Positions 61,730 through 64,000 of a stretch of DNA of 64,000 bases are shown here, in pieces (the stretch's first letter is position 1; the number at the start of each line of letters is the position of its first letter). The notes under the pieces were generated by a model that was given only the letters and a program-made list of their open reading frames with translations, ran no database searches and was not told where the DNA came from. The position numbers and the translations under genes were made by a program. Source of the DNA: QAMX01 sp964515055 (lineage in GTDB: Bacteria > Bacillota > Clostridia > Oscillospirales > QAMX01); contig CAZEUG010000004.1 of NCBI GenBank assembly GCA_964515055.1, positions 1 through 64,000 on the forward strand, in the 5' to 3' direction.

Positions 61730-62131
61730 TTACATTTTCTCGTAGACGTAGAGAAAGTTGAAAACGATGCAGCCGTCGTCGGTACAGGTGAGCTCGACAA
61801 AGGGGTCAATCTCCTGATCACCGATCGTACCCTCTGCCTGGCTGTCATAAAAGATTTTGCCATCGCGGTTCTCCCAGGTGGCGGTGCTGACGACGATAAA
61901 GCCGTCCTCGCGAATCGGATAGCCCTCCGCCTCCGCCGTCTCGGCAAGCTCACCAACCGCCTCGGCGATCATGTGATACGTGCCGTCCTCGCAGAATTCA
62001 AGCAGCATCTGCTCGCCTTCGTCGAACACATCCAGGGCCTCTTCCGGCGCAGTTTCGCGGGTCATGAACTGCATCCCGTTCTCTGTCGGCATATTGATGC
62101 CCCTGAGCTTCCATTTTCCGATGAATTCCAT
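61730..62131 (-). CDS. Small acidic protein, unknown function
   Basis: A 133-residue acidic protein, no signal peptide or membrane helix. It begins MEFIGKWKLRGINMPTENGMQFMT, a pattern seen in small beta-rich Firmicutes proteins, and ends VFNFLYVYEKM. I do not recognise a named family, though a lipocalin-like beta fold is conceivable from the FIGKW start and alternating pattern. ATG at 62131 follows GGAAGGAGG by 7 nt; a longer frame begins inside the neighbouring gene and is discarded. It is 17 bp after the DUF6935 gene, with which it is co-transcribed. Confidence 0.75.
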   Translation of the reverse strand: MEFIGKWKLRGINMPTENGMQFMTRETAPEEALDVFDEGEQMLLEFCEDGTYHMIAEAVGELAETAEAEGYPIREDGFIVVSTATWENRDGKIFYDSQAEGTIGDQEIDPFVELTCTDDGCIVFNFLYVYEKM

Positions 62132-62148
62132 CGTTCTTCCTCCTTCCG

Positions 62149-62718
62149 TTATGCCCACGGATCTTCCGATTTCGGGGTACGAACGCCCGTCAGCAGGTAC
62201 TGCTCCCAGAGGAACCACTTGCCGTCGCTGCCGCGCTGCCGCAGCTTGATCGGACGGGGAGCATCTGCGCCGCCGCAGGGGATGAAGGCCTTGATATAGC
62301 CCTGCTCATCGTCGGAGGTGTGGTTCGTTTCAATCGTAATCGTGTACGGTTCGGTCGGCGTATAGCTGTTGTCCGGCGTTGCACCTGCAAAATAGGTGAA
62401 CGGCAGATAGGTCTTGCCATCGCGGAACCGGTCTTTGAGGAAGGAGATTTCCTGACCATTCAACGGACGGGGGCCACGCAGGAAATTGAGCATTTCCGTG
62501 CCGATGCTCTGATCGGCCGCAAACGCGCAGAGCGCAAGGACGGTCAGTGCTGCCGTCTTGTACGGGGTATCCATGGTGGCTTCGGGGAGCGCCTGCAATT
62601 CGGCCAGGCTTTCGGGAAGTGCCTGAAAGACGAAGGTTTCGCGTTTGGTTCCGATGGACTGTGCGGTGGAAACGGCCGCCTGCTTGGCGGTACTCTTCAG
62701 TTTGTCAAAAATTCCCAT
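62149..62718 (-). CDS. DUF6935 domain protein
   Basis: A 189-residue soluble protein that I recognise as the DUF6935 family of Clostridia. It starts GIFDKLKSTAKQAA, then has TFVFQALPESLAELQALPEA, a helical part KTAALTVLALCAFAADQSIG, the conserved NFLRGPRPLNGQEISFLKDRF, and ends LRQRGSDGKWFLWEQYLL and DPWA. No function is known. There is no signal peptide or catalytic motif visible. The ATG follows AAAAGGAGC. It is 28 bp downstream of the surface protein gene and is followed by the unknown 133-residue protein, which suggests one operon of linked but unexplained proteins. Confidence 0.8.
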   Translation of the reverse strand: MGIFDKLKSTAKQAAVSTAQSIGTKRETFVFQALPESLAELQALPEATMDTPYKTAALTVLALCAFAADQSIGTEMLNFLRGPRPLNGQEISFLKDRFRDGKTYLPFTYFAGATPDNSYTPTEPYTITIETNHTSDDEQGYIKAFIPCGGADAPRPIKLRQRGSDGKWFLWEQYLLTGVRTPKSEDPWA

Positions 62719-62746
62719 GATAATGCTCCTTTTCTTTGATGATGAT

Positions 62747-64000
62747 TTATCTTTTCCTGTTTTTCAGAACAAAGAATACGAGAATACCGCCCACACAGAG
62801 CAGCGCAACGACGCCCAAAATCACAATCCAGAGCGTTGGCGAAGAACCGCCATTCCCGTTGCTGCCGCCGTGACCGCCGCTGTTGTTGCTCGACGCTTCG
62901 TCCGAATTCGCCGGACCCGCGCTGCCCTCATCGGTGAGAACGGGGGCGTTGCTCGAATCCGGAACGCTGCTTTCCGGTGTGCTGTTCGGTACGCTGCTTT
63001 CCGGTGTGCTGTCCGAAGCGCTGCTTTCCAGTGTGCTGTCCGAAGCGCTGCTGTCGGGTGTACCGTCTGATGTGCTGCCGTCCGGTGCGGAGGTGTCCGG
63101 CGTGGAGCCGTCCGGATGGGTGCCCGGCGCCGAGGTGGTATCCGGAGCCTTGGTGGTATCCGGTGCTTTCGTTGTGGTTGGTGCTTTGGTCGTGCTCGGA
63201 GCCTTCGTTGTGGCAGGAGCCTTTGTCGTTTCCGGCGCTTTGGTCGTTGTGGGCGTCTTGGTCGTCGTCCCCGCAGACTGGTACCGGATGATGCAGGAGA
63301 CGACCAGAGACGCCGTGCTCTTGCCGTCTGTCGCAACGCACTTGTAGTAGAACTGCTGACCGGTCTTGCCGGAGACACCGCGAATGACAACGGCCTGACC
63401 GTTCCCGATCGGGTTCGAATCCGTGATGTTGCCCTTGCTGTCGCAGTAGTACCATGCGTAGCGAACCTCACCGCTGGCGTTGCTGGCCTTCACCTCAAAA
63501 TCGATGGTCTGGTAGGCCTCCGTGACGTCAACCGTCTGCTTGCCGACCACACTCAGCGAGAGGGGAGCGGTCGCCTTGGGCGTGACCGTCAGCTTCACCC
63601 ATTCCGAACCGGCGTAGGTGACGTTCGCCACCTTGCCGTCCTGAATGCAGGAAATGACACACCGGTAGTAGCTTGTGCCGACGGCGGATGTATCCAGCTG
63701 CAGCTTCAGGTCGCCATCGCTGGAGGCACACAGCTCACCAACCGGATCCTTGCTGATGTCGTTGGAGCGGTACCACTGCACGCTGACATTGGTCGCCTTG
63801 GAGAGATCGCAGGAGCTGGTGGCGTTCAGATACGCTGTGCTGTCCTGCGTGGCCGTCATGCTCGTCTGACTGTAGCCGACTGTCAGGTCGAAGGTCGTAG
63901 GAACCAGCAGGGGGAACTTCGCCTCCAGATACCAGCCGTCCTCTGTGATGAATTCGTTGAACCCGGCCTTTCGGTACGAAATCGACACACTCTCCGCATC
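62747..64000 (-). CDS. Surface protein with Thr/Ser/Pro-rich stalk and C-terminal membrane anchor (5' end outside window)
   Basis: Partial gene; the open frame continues past position 64000, so the N-terminus is missing. The visible 417 residues have two Ig-like beta domains, with VSVQWYRSNDISKD and YYRCVISCIQDGK, then VRYAWYYCDSKGN and QQFYYKCVATDGK. Next come about eight TTKAP-like repeats and a second Ser/Pro stalk (STPESSVP units). Then a glycine-rich linker and a C-terminal helix (LWIVILGVVALLCVGGILVFFVL) with KNRKR. There is no LPxTG motif, so anchoring is by the helix. It is likely an exported adhesin or ligand-binding protein, by architecture only. Confidence 0.8.
   Translation of the reverse strand, partial: DAESVSISYRKAGFNEFITEDGWYLEAKFPLLVPTTFDLTVGYSQTSMTATQDSTAYLNATSSCDLSKATNVSVQWYRSNDISKDPVGELCASSDGDLKLQLDTSAVGTSYYRCVISCIQDGKVANVTYAGSEWVKLTVTPKATAPLSLSVVGKQTVDVTEAYQTIDFEVKASNASGEVRYAWYYCDSKGNITDSNPIGNGQAVVIRGVSGKTGQQFYYKCVATDGKSTASLVVSCIIRYQSAGTTTKTPTTTKAPETTKAPATTKAPSTTKAPTTTKAPDTTKAPDTTSAPGTHPDGSTPDTSAPDGSTSDGTPDSSASDSTLESSASDSTPESSVPNSTPESSVPDSSNAPVLTDEGSAGPANSDEASSNNSGGHGGSNGNGGSSPTLWIVILGVVALLCVGGILVFFVLKNRKR
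62950..63075 (-). repeat. Ser/Pro-rich coding repeats (SSVP/SSAS units)
   Basis: Short tandem units encode S-x-P/S-x-S-T-x-E type steps, about 5-6 copies with DNA-level similarity. Likely expands and contracts by slippage. Confidence 0.7.
63123..63270 (-). repeat. Thr/Pro-rich coding repeats (TTKAP units)
   Basis: About eight 15-18-bp units encode TTKAP with Glu, Ala, Ser, Thr or Asp between copies. It forms an extended stalk in the surface protein. Confidence 0.8.

Noticed and set aside
62950..63270. Repeat block as a CRISPR-like array
   Set aside because: Units are short, uneven, in frame and encode a Thr/Ser/Pro stalk; no spacers or cas genes.

Overview
The window reads as a chromosomal segment of a moderately GC-rich Gram-positive anaerobe of the Clostridia, most like the gut Oscillospirales/Ruminococcaceae-type lineages. 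This placement is an inference. It rests on strong AGGAGG ribosome-binding sites, sigma-A promoters of the TTGACA-17-TATAAT type, an rpsL-rpsG-fusA-tuf block, a WalRK/YycH/YycI cell-wall two-component locus, a c-di-AMP phosphodiesterase (GdpP), an SLH-domain protein, a CoA-dehydratase activase and a DUF1846 protein. No phage, insertion sequence, CRISPR or conjugation genes are visible, so it looks like core genome plus carbohydrate-utilisation genes.

Layout. 1-3930 (minus): end of gdpP, a metallophosphoesterase with an SH3b tail, a sugar isomerase-like TIM barrel and a putative glycosidase. 4082-5754 (plus): a DapA/NanA-family aldolase and rpe. 5885-7466 (plus): a promoter, a preQ1-I-like riboswitch with its terminator, a queuosine-precursor transporter and an SDR. 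7577-8974 (minus): MATE exporter, divergent from recQ (plus). 11088-16398 (plus): the str block rpsL, rpsG, fusA, tuf, then thiN. 16523-21313 (plus): a very large GH38 alpha-mannosidase. 21523-26243 (minus): a 2-hydroxyacyl-CoA dehydratase activase system cut in two by an in-frame TGA, plus a small membrane protein. 26363-27433 (minus): GT2. 27731-30036 (plus): SLH protein and dusB. 30098-30172: tRNA-Gly(CCC). 30280-30740: a decayed gene remnant. 30935-34177 (plus): a 1080-residue Sel1-repeat protein.

34270-45968 (minus) is a long co-directional run. From upstream to downstream it holds pduL, a ChbG/YdjC deacetylase, two tandem paralogous metallophosphoesterases, proB, proA, a DUF1846 protein, a GH29 fucosidase, a second DapA/NanA-family aldolase, a GH4 alpha-galactosidase and a membrane-anchored protein. 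46087-51355 (plus): an XRE regulator followed by walR-walK-yycH-yycI. 51440-54800 (minus): a Gfo/Idh/MocA oxidoreductase, an SGNH hydrolase and a GH20-like glycosidase. 54939-57948 (minus): an OmpR-type two-component system with two extra membrane proteins. 58069-61485 (minus): two ABC ATPase/permease pairs of the BcrA/LanFEG type. 61730-64000 (minus): an unknown small protein, a DUF6935 protein and a surface protein that runs out of the window.

How it fits together. The glycosidases (GH38, GH29, GH4, GH20-like and one unclassified) lack signal peptides. With the two aldolases, the deacetylase, the isomerase and the oxidoreductase, they suggest intracellular breakdown of imported glycan pieces, but no sugar transporter lies in the window. 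The envelope side is covered by WalRK, GdpP, the TCS/ABC module and several surface proteins. The best unexplained items are the queuosine-riboswitch operon that includes an SDR, the TGA-split activase, the structured rpsL-rpsG spacer, the giant Sel1 protein, and words shared by the TCS and ABC promoters.
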